Source: Pachyseris speciosa
Taxonomy: Eukaryota > Cnidaria > Anthozoa > Scleractinia > Pachyseridae
DNA length: 64,000 nt
Direction: 5' to 3'
NCBI GenBank assembly: GCA_016490735.1
Contig: JAEMWC010000023.1
Coordinates: 2,206,001 to 2,270,000 of the forward strand
Position numbers and translations under genes: made by a program. This document shows positions 24,239-37,400 of the stretch, one piece after another (positions within the stretch are counted from its first letter, which is position 1; the number at the start of each line of letters is the position of its first letter). A model generated the notes under the pieces. That model was not told the DNA's origin and searched no databases. It saw nothing but the letters and a program-made list of their open reading frames with translations.

Positions 24239-24400
24239 ATTTGTTATATCTCTGAGGTTGATCCGGCGCGTAGGAAAGAAAACTAGTTGAAGTCAAGCGG
24301 GCCGTACTGTAGAATGCGGCCCTCAAAATTGACCAATCACAGGGCGCGTACTAAGTGATAGATATAATAAACATATAAAGAACAAATGAACAACAAATAC

Positions 24401-27400
24401 CTCTTTCAGTTCAGGAAAAATCTCTCCCATTACGCAGTCAAGAAGGACGTAAGTTAACTGAAAAGATACCGAAAAACATCAGTTGCTGTAGACAATTGAA
24501 AAACGTCACAACCATATGCGGCCTATGAAATGTGCACCGCGAGTGGGTGGGTGAGTAGCACACCGACCTGTTTATTTAATCTGGGTTGCTGCAGAAGTTC
24601 AAATAGTGACGTGATTCCTGCTTTGTGTCTCTCTGTGCCCATCACTCGTACAGCTTTGTCAGGGAGGAACTCTAACATTTCTCTCAGTGTCTGCTCCCGT
24701 CTTTCAAGCTTTTCTGTGTCTGTTCTGCAAATAATAAAAAGGAAAATTGTCTTGAAGTCGAGGCGCCCGTCATTCTAAGCGCGCTTTCCATTCTGCAGAC
24801 CTGGTTGGCCAAACAAATCATTTCGCTAATGTGGATGCACCAATCTGGAGTATTAGTGATTCCCTGGTTCTTCGAATTCCTTTCAAGGTGGTGGATTTAA
24901 TTTCTGAAAGGTGGTCAAAATGGTTTCGTTGTTTTTAAACACCAACTCTTTGATGGATGATACTCCCACAATTTTTTATTTGTTTTCATGAACATGGTAG
25001 CAAAACATTTCCGAATTATTTCTCAACAATTTGCGATAATTTTTTTGACATATAAGGTTACCATAGCAAGAGTACAGCCTCTTAGAGGCACCCTAAATTT
25101 TGGCTTTATGTGCCTGTAACTCAAAAACGAGTCCGGTGACTCCCTATTTTATTATTGAATTGCAATCTGCATGTGAATATTCATCTTTCTGCAGAGTTTT
25201 TTAAAAAATATGTACATGGGGTTCAGAGCCACCTTAAGTTTTCGACGATTTAAAGTGGCTCTGAACCCCATGTACAGAATTTTTTAAAACTTTGCAAAAA
25301 AATGAATCTTCATGTGCTGGTTGCAATTCAATAATAAAAATCGGGGGTTACCGGACTCGTTTTTGAGTAACAGGCGTATAAAGCCAAAAGTTAGGGTGTT
25401 TCTAAGGGGCTATTCTGTTGCTATGGTAATCTTATATGTCAAAACATTGATCGCAAAGTGTTGAGAAATAATTGGGAAATGTTTTGATACCATGTTCAAG
25501 AAAGCAAACAAAAAATTATGGGAGTATCGATCCATCAAAGAGTTGGTGTTTAAAAATAACAAAACCATTTTCAGGAGGATGATTTTTGAGGAACCAGTAC
25601 CAGTCATTCACTCCTTTTCACAAACTCATCAGCAGTATGGCTAGGTTGATAAGTGGAATAAGGACCTAAGATGCTAAAGGCGAAGAAAACTTCAGGATGA
25701 GTGCACATTTCCCGTCAAATAAAACCTTTACAAGAGTGTGCCTGCGGGCGCGACAGTGTTTTACACGAAAGTGAATCCTATTTCTTTACCTTGGAGGATC
25801 TTGATCGAAGAAAAGTGCATCTACGAAAAGAAACAGACATCCGTTACAGAAAACTTGGTGGTCTATCTCTACGGGGGAGGGATTTGCAGTTACGGGCCTA
25901 CAGTAATTGGCGCACGCTGTTGTAGTGTCCCTGCCAGGTCTCTGGCGAAGCTAATAAAATAAAATAAAATAAAATAAAATGAAATGAAAAGCTGTCTTCC
26001 TTTGTTCTTGAATGGCCTACCTCTTAGAAGGTGAATAATCATAACAAGTCGATGTTCATTCGTTAGCAAATCCACTTTATGCGCTAAATATCTGAAACAT
26101 GAAGAAGCCATGTGTCAAACTAATAATAAACGCTTCATAATCTTTCAATGTTTGTTTGTAAACAAAATCATCATCGTCATCACGATTATTCTGGCGTTGT
26201 CGAACAGAATAGAACCAGGTTCTTATTCTTTGCAACAACGTTTATCATGTCATTTTGTAACAATGAACGGTGCATCATTGGCTTCATAGACAAATCGGTA
26301 AAATTGAAAGCAAGGAAATATGGAAAGTTCTATACCTGTCGGCGAACACGTCCAAACTTTGTTGAAAAGCGACTTTTCCACACACTAGTAAGCTGTACAG
26401 TATGAAGGGGACCTTAAACAGACGATGAGCTGCAACGAAGCAAAAATTGATCTTATACCACTTATGCAGGTATTTTGAGACAATTAAAAGATGAATGTAT
26501 TCCACAAAATCGAGTAACAGAGAAACGTACGAGAATGCGATCAAGTAAGACGAGGTAGCGACGGAACTATTCATATTCATTTTAAAGGGGCTATGTCACG
26601 AATTCTTAGCATTAATTTAACACTAGCCACATGAGATGTTTGTACAGATTGAAATCCAAAATAACGCTCTCGATGTGGTGAAAACTACTCAACAGGTGTA
26701 GTGAAACTATAAACAAGGACTCTTAGTCACGAATGGTCAGGATGGAAACGGATTACAACTTGTAAAACGCGGGCCACTGTCTTTCAAGTTTCAGCCACCG
26801 TGTCTGGTAAGAGCCATAAACCGATTATTCTTAGTTCTCCTTTCAAGAATTAACTTTGTCTTTTTTTCTTGGAGTTCTTAGACCAGTTTGTGTATAAAAA
26901 TGTTTTTAGTCTTGATTCAACCCGAATTTTGGTCCAGAGACAGAAAGCCAGATACCTGTGACAAAGCCCCTTTTATTACACCCATTTTGAAATCACTGGT
27001 GATCCTTGCAATCTGATTGGCTCTCAACAGTGCAATTTATTCCCAAATTGCACCATTTTTTACTCTAAATCGCATCCTTTCTGTAACTCATCAAAATGAA
27101 AGTAAAATAATACTAACCTATCAAATTCCATGGATAAACAAATGAATATTGACAAAAAACGGTGTGATTTCAAAATGGGTGTAATAAAGTGGTAATTGAA
27201 CTTCGTGTCATGCAATTTTGGTCTGAAATCATACTTGTGATTCCAAATCAAACTCGCGCTGCGCGCTCGTTCGATTTTGATATCACGCGTATGATTTCAG
27301 ACCAAATTGCACTCCACTCAGTTCAATTACCATTATTAATCATGCTTGGGCAATGTATCTAAAAGTGGGATACAATACGCTAGTGAAGCAATAAGTGCTC

Positions 27401-30400
27401 ACGATTGCTAATATCAAGGAACTGTCTTTTCATCATAATCCTCCAAAAGCCAAAGCGGACTGATAATTTTTGTGTAAATTCACGAGAAAACAGTAAAAAC
27501 AGCATTTATGTTGCGGGCCAAAGCACTGAGCAGCTCTTTCAAAGGGGCACTGTCGCGTGATTTGGGTCTGACCCAAACATGTGGAACACTTAAAAAAAGT
27601 TCAAGTTTTCAAGTACTTAATACAATTGCACTTGCGTTGAAACTATTTGCGATTGTGTATGACCACGGATAACGAGGAGGAAATAGATTGCCACTTGAAA
27701 GAGTTAGGTTAAGTTTCGTCATTGTGTCCCAGGAAAAATCGCCATAAAATTATACTACTTCCTTTTCCGTCCAAGAAATAATTAGAAATCTAACTCTTCG
27801 TGCTTAGACGGACGGTCGCGTGGTAGAAAAAGTACTTCCTCATGATTTCAACAACTTATGCCAAGAATTTCAGTGGCAGTGCCCCTTTAAGGGGAGATGC
27901 TCTTATTGCTTTCAATATTATGTAAGAGAATACTGAGCTTTTAGAGCACTTTTCAATTGAGTGTCGTAAAACCAAAACCAAAGCAATTACTCTGACCAAT
28001 CACAACAGAAGTAAGCAGTGTAATGAGCCAATCAGAATATGAAGCAATTACATGTAGCCGGCGAAAAGCGCTGGAAAATACGCGCGTGCAAGTCACAATT
28101 GGTTTTGGTTTTGCTTCTCATTGGTTAAGAAAGTGGCGCGTGTTTTCCTGGCCAATCACAGAGCGAAGCAATGCAAAACCAAAGCAAAACGTGAATTACT
28201 TTCGACACTCAATTGAAAACCGCTCTAGCATAAGATTAAACACAAAACTAGCAATACACCAACCAAGAAAGAGGATGTAGTCTGTCACACCACTCACTTC
28301 CAATAGAGGCTTTCCCGAAGCTAGGAAATAGACAATACGAAATCCACCGTAAATATCATTTTTCGCACACCAGGAAAGTGGGTTTAAAAATTAGTCGCTT
28401 TTGACGATAACTTAGCTTTCGTTAAAATCTAGAAAGTTGACAAGAAAATAGCTGACACGTCATGTTTACGCCGGAAAAATGCAACTTTATGAAGCAGCAA
28501 AATTAATATCGTCATAAATGTCCAAACTGCAACGCGAAAATTTCACGCTATCGACTGCTGTACAAAACGTCGATTGTACTAGAATATTAACTAACGGCAC
28601 AGGAACTTTTCCCCCCTTCGGGGCGGGAGATTTCGCTTTTGTAACAGGGGAATTTGTTCTTTCCTGGACCTACCCGGTGAATATTGAAAGAACAGAACTC
28701 GAATTCGGAAGGGAAAAAACAGGCTCTTCATTTATGGAAGGAAAGAACACTATGCCATACCTTCCGCTTTTAAACGCGTGTTGGTCCTAAAAACAAATTC
28801 AAAAACCAATTCAGAATGCAAAACGTGAGAATGAAAGATTTGAAAAAATGAGTGAAACAAGAATTCTGTCAGTTTGTGTGAATACGCCGGTTTCTCTGTG
28901 ATACCAGACCAAAACATTTTCCGGTTCGGTTTTTTAAAAGCAGGTCACATTTTGTAACTTGTCAACTACTCACGAGCTTTTTCTTCTTACGGGATAAAGT
29001 CCCTCCTAAGAAATAAAAGCAAAACAAAATGAAATAAAATATCATCTATAATTATTAATATTGGTACAGAAGCGTTTTACAACAATTTCTTTAGTTATAC
29101 TAAATAGCGCGCAACACAGAGACTATCTACGGGGAAAGTATTACAGCACGACAAATCAGACAAAATGAAGGGGAATAAAGGAAAGTGGGAGAGAACAAAA
29201 CTGACGGAAGACGCCGTACCTCATTTCGTTGTGATTGTTCTAAAAGGCCTCTGCGAAAGAAAGAAAAAATTAACCTCATTATTTAGAATATTTCTTGTGG
29301 CTAAAATATAATTTCTTAACCGAACCTTTGACTAAGGTTTTCTGCTTCATGAAAGTCACAGCAGCACGGCGTGTTCGCTCCTGACCGGAGTATTCGAGAG
29401 TCCACTGTCCACGCCATAGCGTCCGTGAGGATAATTACTTGCGTCCTTTGGTTGCAAGTATTCTCAGCTCAGCAAATGGTTTAAAAACTCCCGCGAAAAA
29501 CCTTAATCAGTCAAAGCGACACAATTGTTAGTTTTGTCAGTCCGTCAGAAGCAAAACCTGCCATGGCTCGAGCCACGCACGTTTTCCCGCGCCTTGCAGT
29601 ACAGCCACAGAAGGGCCATTATTTCTTTGACTTCAAAGACAACTGAGAAAACATCTTCCTTTTGGACATGACGTTCCCTTTTTCCAGTTGCATTTTGACG
29701 CACAAAAACCACTTACTTTGGCAGTGGTTTTCGTTTGGTTGGTTCTACTGTAGAAGACAAAAACGCCTGTAGAAAAGGATCAAGGTTCTGTCCTTTCTGG
29801 AAAGCAATAAAAAATGAAACATTTTCTGATTACAGTATTCAGAATTAACGGTACCAGAATATGGCATACATACAACAAGAAACATGCGAAGTTTATCACT
29901 AAGATTTTTATCAGGTTAATTTAAAACTTTATTTGGGGAGCAGGGTTGGCGTAGTGATGAGAGCGCTCACCTTCCACCAATGTGGCCTGCGTGGGTTCGA
30001 TTCCCGGACTCAGTGCCATAAGTGGGTTGAGTTTGTTGTCGGTTCTCTACTCTGCTCCGAGAAGTTTTTCTCCGGGTACTCCGATTTTCCCCTCTCCACA
30101 AAAACCTACACTTCTAAATTCCAATTCGATCTGGAATGCTCGAGCGCTTATTACATGAGCCCCTGGCTCGGGAGATTGGGCAACCGCTCCTCACGTTATC
30201 GAGCTTAAATAATATTGATTTGATTTGATTTGATTCAGTGAGTCAGTTGTCAGTCTTGAGTACGTCCTGAAGTCACAAGAGGGCATCAGCCGAACGCTAC
30301 CCTGGAATACAATCGAGTAGCTAATAATTCGTTTTAAACTAAGTGATGAAAGGCAGCTAATAAAAATCTTGACTTACCTCTTTCTTAAGGATCGTTGTCA

Positions 30401-31352
30401 TGGACTTGATTTTTTTCCCTGTATGAAAGTGAAGAAAACACGCGGTTATCAATACTTCGCCCCCTCTTCCACCCACCATTTGTGAGTCATTCCACCCTCG
30501 ACTAATTAGATTTATAAACGACTCGCACAGTTGGAAATGGTTATGGATACTTCGTCGCCGCGTCAACGTCGTCAACTAACCCTATAAAAATACGAAACTA
30601 TTGAAATTTGTCGCCCATCAATAGAAAGTCATTCGTCACCCTTGAATCAGTGCTTAAAATTATAAGCGACCCTCGCTGATGGAAGCTGTGCCTGGAAGCT
30701 AATTGTGTGACATGTTAAGAGGGGCGGGGAGTGGGCAGACAAGAAATGCCACGAATAAATGCACGAAGCTGGTATACCTCGACATTGCTTTAATATGCTT
30801 ATGAACACAAATTTAATATCTTACCAGCTTTGTCGCCCACTTTTTCAGGGCCAAACATGTTGCTGAATTCTTTGTTAGGTGAAAAAAAGTTGAAGAGCAG
30901 CGCGCTTCCTTTAAGCAGTGAGTTGGAACACAAATACTGGGAAAAGCAAACAAACAAAAAAGCATCTTAGTACGGCTGTGACCACGCGCAGAGTGCGAAA
31001 CGTCAAATAGGGACTGCAAAACTTACCTGTAAATATTTCTCAAATTGTACTCGACAAGATTCAAAGTAGATGGACGTGCTTTTCTGTGTCACGTTTTTTG
31101 CCGAGTTCCGCTTGGGTGGAAGCAGTGAGTCATCGATCTCACCTGTGAGAGGAGATCCAAATGAATAGCTGTGGTTATTCTAGATCTCAAGCACAAGCAT
31201 TCATTTCTTGCTATAGTATTGCAACGTTTAAAAACGAGGATAATATGCAGAGACGCGATAAAAGGGCAGTGACAGTCAAACATTTTCAGAAAGTTGACTT
31301 AGTACACTTTTCTCATGCGAGAATTGCTTCTAGATCAGTGATAGGATGAAAA

Positions 31353-31410
<58 letters not shown>

Positions 31411-34400
31411 CACGAGAGAAAGAATCAGCCACAATAATACATAAGAGAAGAAACCTTGGACGCGACGCGTTTAAATTAACCCCCACCCCATTTCTATGGC
31501 TATAAATATTTTTAAAAACGCAGTCATTCCAAAGTTTGTGTTGTTTTATATGTTTTGAAGCAGAAAACGTTTTAAATTTTACCGGTTAAAGAGCTGTTTG
31601 CAATTAAGTGTCGGAAATAATTCTGACGGTTTTTCTTTAGTTTTTCATGACTTTGCTATATATCAACTAATAAGAAGCAAAACCCAAACCAATCGTGACG
31701 GCTTCCAAGCGCGTATTTTCCCGCGCTTGGCACCGTTTGCATGTAATGCCTCGAATTCTGATTGGTTCACTGCGTTGTTTGCCTCCACTTTGACTGGTCA
31801 GAACAATCGCTTTGAATTTGATGTTACGACACTCAATCCAAAGTCGCTTTCTAGTTACAACACAGAACATCCTACGCTGCTCACCGTGAAATTCTTTTAA
31901 CTTGCTCTGAAGAACAAAGAATTCTTTGTACCTCCTGAAAAATAAAAGCGGAATAGTTTGTCGAAGATTTATAGAAAATCTACAAAGAAAAAAAAAATCT
32001 GCAATTTTTATTGAAAAATCATTGCATTTTTCTCTTCAATTTATAAACCACTTTCCGAAAGCGTAGTTAACTGAAGGCAACTTGAATTATACACATGCTT
32101 TTTTTCAAGTCCTGCAGGCCACGACAACCGAGTTCAAACTTCACTGACTCGTATTCTTGGAAAACTGACAATAAACGGGCAAATTTACACAACCAGTACC
32201 ACAAGAAGTACGTGAATAAAGGTGAAGAGAATACGCATGCCAATCACAGGCCAAAAAAGGGCAAAAAAAGTAACCTCAATTAATTCATCGAAGAGGAACC
32301 TTACCGTGCAACATCCCATCGTGTAGCTGTGAGAAGAAAATAAAACAAAGAGACATTAACTACGCAGCTTCAGGATCGACATTCGTTTTAGCGAATGAAG
32401 GTAAATGTTCGTGCCATAGGTTTCTACTGAGTGGTAATTGCTATGAGAAACTAATTGAATTTTCAGTGTTCTTATATCCTGAGATTTTTGTATCCATTGT
32501 GCAAAACTGCTGCAGGACTGCGTTCCTTTTCTTATCGAGCCACTCAGATCTGGAATGATTTGTCGGAGAATCTGAGACAACATTTTAAGTTTTTAATCAA
32601 TTTAAGCGTTAAAGTTATGAGCATCTTTAATAAGTGTAGAGATTCAATATTGTAACATGACTATTAGCATTCTTGTCTTCCTATTTGTATTTTCATCAGT
32701 TTCTAATTATGTAATAAAGTCTATTTTTCATCGTCATCATCCTCATCCTCATTAATTTTTTAAAAAGAACCTTTAAGAATTTTATGCTACCGCGACTGCA
32801 AGCAAAAGTTACTTCAAAAGGACATGTATGTACGTGCGCCTAGAATCGCGACAAAATATCAGCACTTATAGATTAGACATCATTAGCGTGATCAAGTGGC
32901 TCCGACTTGCAACATGAGAGACCTTGAATTCCTTTCTCTCTAATCACTAGCAGGGTAATTTTAACACAATTATCGCCATATTAGCATTCGGCCGGGTTAG
33001 CCTATTTGTTTATCAATACAAGTTAACGTTCAGTTTGTGATATTTCTTTCTGCAGTTAACAGTATCCCTAATTAGCACGGAAACGCCAAATACTGCGATA
33101 CTGGTGACAAAGTGATACATTATATTAATTTTGATCTTTAATCTTTTGAATCACAGTTCGTAACCATACGTAAGTGATACAAATGAACTAATACTAACAT
33201 ATACAATCGAACAAAAATACAAAAATGGTTAACAGGACTGTAGTAGGGGGAAACCAAATTCCCATGCTAAGACATACCCTCCAAAAAAGAAAAAAATTAA
33301 TTAATAAATGAACATATTTTAAAAGACTATATTGATGATGATAAGTATGTTTATTATGAGTGAGTTTTATTAGCAGAGTGGTTGCCGTGCAATTAAAATG
33401 TCTTGCAATTAAACGATTGCGGCACCGTTTCCCTCACTTCAGTCAGACTCCAAAGAAATTACAAAAAGAGGTGCTTTGCAAAGACAGTATAATCGCGATG
33501 AAACTATGTTACTTTCCCATCTACTGTGCCTGTATATCGCAGAATATGAGATGTTGTTATTAATATTGTTACTGTCGCATTTCATAGTGGCTACTCTTCG
33601 CCATAAAAACTATTCACAATAGCTTCTTTCAATTTTCGCTTTTTTTTTCAGTACCGCGTGACAAGAAAAAGTCCAATTCTATACAAAAAGGAAGCCGCTT
33701 TTTTCTGTCGTTGGCAAAGAACGCCGCATTTAGCGGCCGCGTCGGTGCTTTTACCCTGGCGCTTTCCAGAACTATATCCACACTTAATTTGTTATGCAGA
33801 TTGACAAAACCAATCACTATATACAGATGCAAGATATGGACCCCCTTACAAAATACAACCGAACTGAGGTCGGCACAGCATTTATAAACTGCAAACACGC
33901 GAGGTAAGCAAACTGGGATATAACGGAGAAACGAAAATGATGGAGTACGAGGAAATACGCCATCGACTTGAACTCCTGAGCCAGCAGTTGGCTTTTATCG
34001 AGAGCAGTCTTGTGAAAAGGGAGTCGCGACTTGTTGAGTCAATAGAACGGACGCGATCAGTGCAGAGATCGGCCACCAGCTTGGAACGTAAGTTTGGAGA
34101 AATAGCACACGATTTAACACAAGCTGAACAGAGGGTCAAGGACACGTGTAAGAACTGAGAAGGACAGAAACGGATGAAGAGGTGTTTGAGGTATAGTATT
34201 CAACAGACAAATTTCACGCGCATGGAGAATCAGTAGAGAATTGACGTCCGCGGAGTGGAGTAAAAAACGGTAAACAAATTAACAAAGCGTGGAAAACGTT
34301 ATTTCTCGTGAAAACAGAATACCACGAGGAAGAAGATATTTATCTCCAAGGTCAAGTAATACTTCTTTCAAGAACATTACAGGACAATGGTTTCAGAAGA

Positions 34401-37400
34401 GGCTCAGAAGAGACTCAGCTAGTCCGTAAAGAAACAGCATTGACGCCAAACTGTAAGGGACAACGGAAGATCTGCAAATCTAGACTGAAGAATGCAGGAC
34501 TTAACTCTTGGTATTGTACGTCTCGACTTCTATTAAATAGGGAATTCCAATTCATAACACAACAATTCTATGATTTCAACAACTCCGAAAACTGATTACA
34601 TGTACACAGCGCTAAAAGAGAACTGAAATAAGATACTCGTTTTCGGTTGTTGAGCTTCATATCTGCGGTCTGTATAAACGATCATAAAGCGAAACTAGTC
34701 AATTTTTAAAAGAATAACAAATACGCATTTTGACTCCATAATATTGTTGTTGTTGTCATACAATATTAGGGGACTTTAGATTTGAGTACGAGTACGAGAT
34801 CGAGAATGAGTACGACTTTCAACTTTCAAACCCGTCGCCTCCAGAGATCCCTTACTCTGCCCTATTGCTTAATAACAGAAAAGGTGATTTTAGAAACAGG
34901 ATTTATGTACGGAGAGATTATGTAAAGCGCGCGAACTAGATTTAAGAAGTCGTACTCGTCCTAAATCTCGTATTCGTTGTCAAATCTAAAGCTCCCTAGT
35001 TACTCACTCCATGAAGTGAGCATATGCTAGAAGACTAATCTGTGACCGACAGCTCTCTTGCTTCTAATAACTAGGTTTTTTTTGGCAACTCAGAAGTATT
35101 GTGATGCACAGCGATGTTGTAATAAATTAAACTTTTTTATAAATTTTCAGAGCCGTTGACTGACAAATTTTCTTGGATTGATTGAAAGATCTCGAAAGCC
35201 GCTTCAAGGAAGAACTAAACATCGTTCCACAACTTTCACCGTTTGCCCCGCCAGACATAAATCAACAGATACGTTCGTTCCGTCTCTTAGCTTTGTTTAA
35301 AAACTAGGCACTCTATTTGTTCAATTGCAAACAACACGATTCTTACCAAGGCTCGATTACCAGCCGCTGATTCGGAAAATCTGAATAAGCCCGCACTAAC
35401 ACCCTGAAAAGACTTCGGTTCGCGCCCATTCGTCCATCCCTTATCCCATAATTTCTCGCAAAATAACAACTCGAAAACAATGTGTCCGCTGTTCACTTAT
35501 TTATTTAAAACTGGTATCTGATGCAAGGCTAAAATAGTTCAAAAATCGCGACCGTTCAGTTCTGAGTGGCATTCACTTCTGAAGTTTGAAAGTGCAATTA
35601 TGGCCGGCACTTTTTTGTCGTATCTTACCTTCCATCACATCCTTTCTCTCCACTGATATTATAAAAATACATTTCTGCAAAAGAAGAAAAGCGAGTTGCC
35701 TTAGACTGACTGTACTAACCTGCGCACGCACAAGAGACACAGGGTCCCGCATTCAGTCGGGGATTTGAGCCATATTCAATAGTATATAACAGCTAGAAGT
35801 ATTGCCACTCCCAACTAGAAAGGACGTTAACCTAGCACATAAGAACCAAGACTGAAGTGACTATGGTAGTACTGCTACTCTTCCCTGAGTAGCATACTAC
35901 TCAAACACAGGACACCCAGCACGAAGTGACAGGAGTATCCATCACAGGATCCCCAGCATGAAGTGACCAGGAGTATCCATCACAGGATACTCAGCATGAG
36001 GTGACAAGCAGTATCACTACAAGTCACCACTTCTTGGATGGGATGTTGGTCTATCACAGGATACTATTCCTCCCTAAATAGGATGCTGATCACCAAGGGC
36101 TACCAGCGGTTTTTTGTCGCTCTCAACGATTTATTCACCCAAGCGAAGAGAGAGAACGTGGAGTGCTATTGCGTTGGGAATCAGCAAGGAGATAGCCTGG
36201 GACCAGACTCCACAGTGGTGCAACGAGCGAAAAGAAGGAAAGAGACGAAAGCCGAGCGGGAAACTGTGGTATGTCCCCCACTCGGCTCGCAATATTTTCC
36301 CCTCTTTCTTTCCCCAATGCGGAGCCTGGTCCCAGGCTAGCAAGGAGACAGAGGCGAGCGACTTTCAGTCCTGACCTCCAGCGAGATAACCATTACATCA
36401 CCGCATCTCCAGAAAACCAACATCCAAGGGAATGCGAACTCACACAGTTGACTGTAGTCCGCTCAAAGATCACGGGTTACGTGAAATAGTATCGTCACCA
36501 GTGATGAGGAGCTCCAATGAAATGTAATCAACCTCGTTCCCATGGTCTCTCCACCCCAGGCGACGGGAAGAGAAGAGATATGAAACGTACATGTAATTTG
36601 AATATGGCCATCACAAAGAGCGAAGGAAGTTCTAACAGCACAAAACGAGTTGCTTTTGGAGTTGAGCACCGTGTTGGAAGAGCATGTTTGACCGTTTAGC
36701 TGCCTCTCTCAACTTTGTACTGAAATGGTTTTCCATGTCTGATCCAGATCAAACATGTTCATACAACATTTCTCGTTACGAGCCACTCCAACCAACAAAG
36801 CGTGTACAGCCGGTAAAAAGCAACGAAATGAACCACATAACGTCGAAATTTCAGTGATAATACGGCAAAAATCGTTCTGGTGTTGGTCAAACATTGCTTG
36901 TCTATTTAGCTACCCAACGTAGTTTTTAGCAGGGACGATGTTGGACGAAACTGAATGATTATTTAGCCAGAACTTTGGACGATACTGAACCTGTCTCGTT
37001 TCCATAATCACGTGAGGAATCGTGATCTTCCACATGCTAAGGTCACGTGACTCTTCCTCCTCCATTTCCTCTTCCTCTTCTTCGCTTTCAACATCGAAAT
37101 CCTAGAATTGAATGACAACCGTAAGCTTGTAAAGGGGTTTTCTGTTATAAGATGTTAACTCACAAACGATTCAGTTATACACTTCATATTTACCGGCGGT
37201 GTGTCTGGAATATCAAACGGGTCTTCTTCGTACGGCGAGTCATCTGTTGTTGAAAAATAATTGGAAACTTGTTTACAAAATTGTCTAGGTATTAAGGTAT
37301 TCATAGTAACGAGTGTAAAACGTGAATGATACAAAAGTGAAAGAGATTGGTGTGACAGTAGTTAGTTTTTCCGAAAGTTACGTTTTCACATTTGTTCACT

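Larger units (their letters stand above)
20268..24400. other. Convergent intergenic region between PMM and SNX14
   Basis: The region holds two trinucleotide microsatellites, a short G run at about 20591, a GPCR-like fragment, and a foldback element at 24113-24238. ORFs at 21497-21835 (112 aa) and 22737-23021 (94 aa) show no family resemblance or splice context that I can recognise. The last SNX14 exon and both 3' UTRs may lie here but could not be delimited. Confidence 0.5.

Noticed and set aside
28974..29005. A 32-bp candidate SNX14 exon with good splice signals and fitting phase
   Set aside because: The predicted residues do not clearly match the family at this point, so it was left out of the exon list.
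29933..30208. 91-aa ORF with plausible composition
   Set aside because: It lies entirely within a SINE that has a second copy at 37727-38009.
36131..36343. Overlapping ORFs on both strands of about 70-100 aa
   Set aside because: They mirror each other because of the inverted repeat of the 147-bp MITE and its surroundings.
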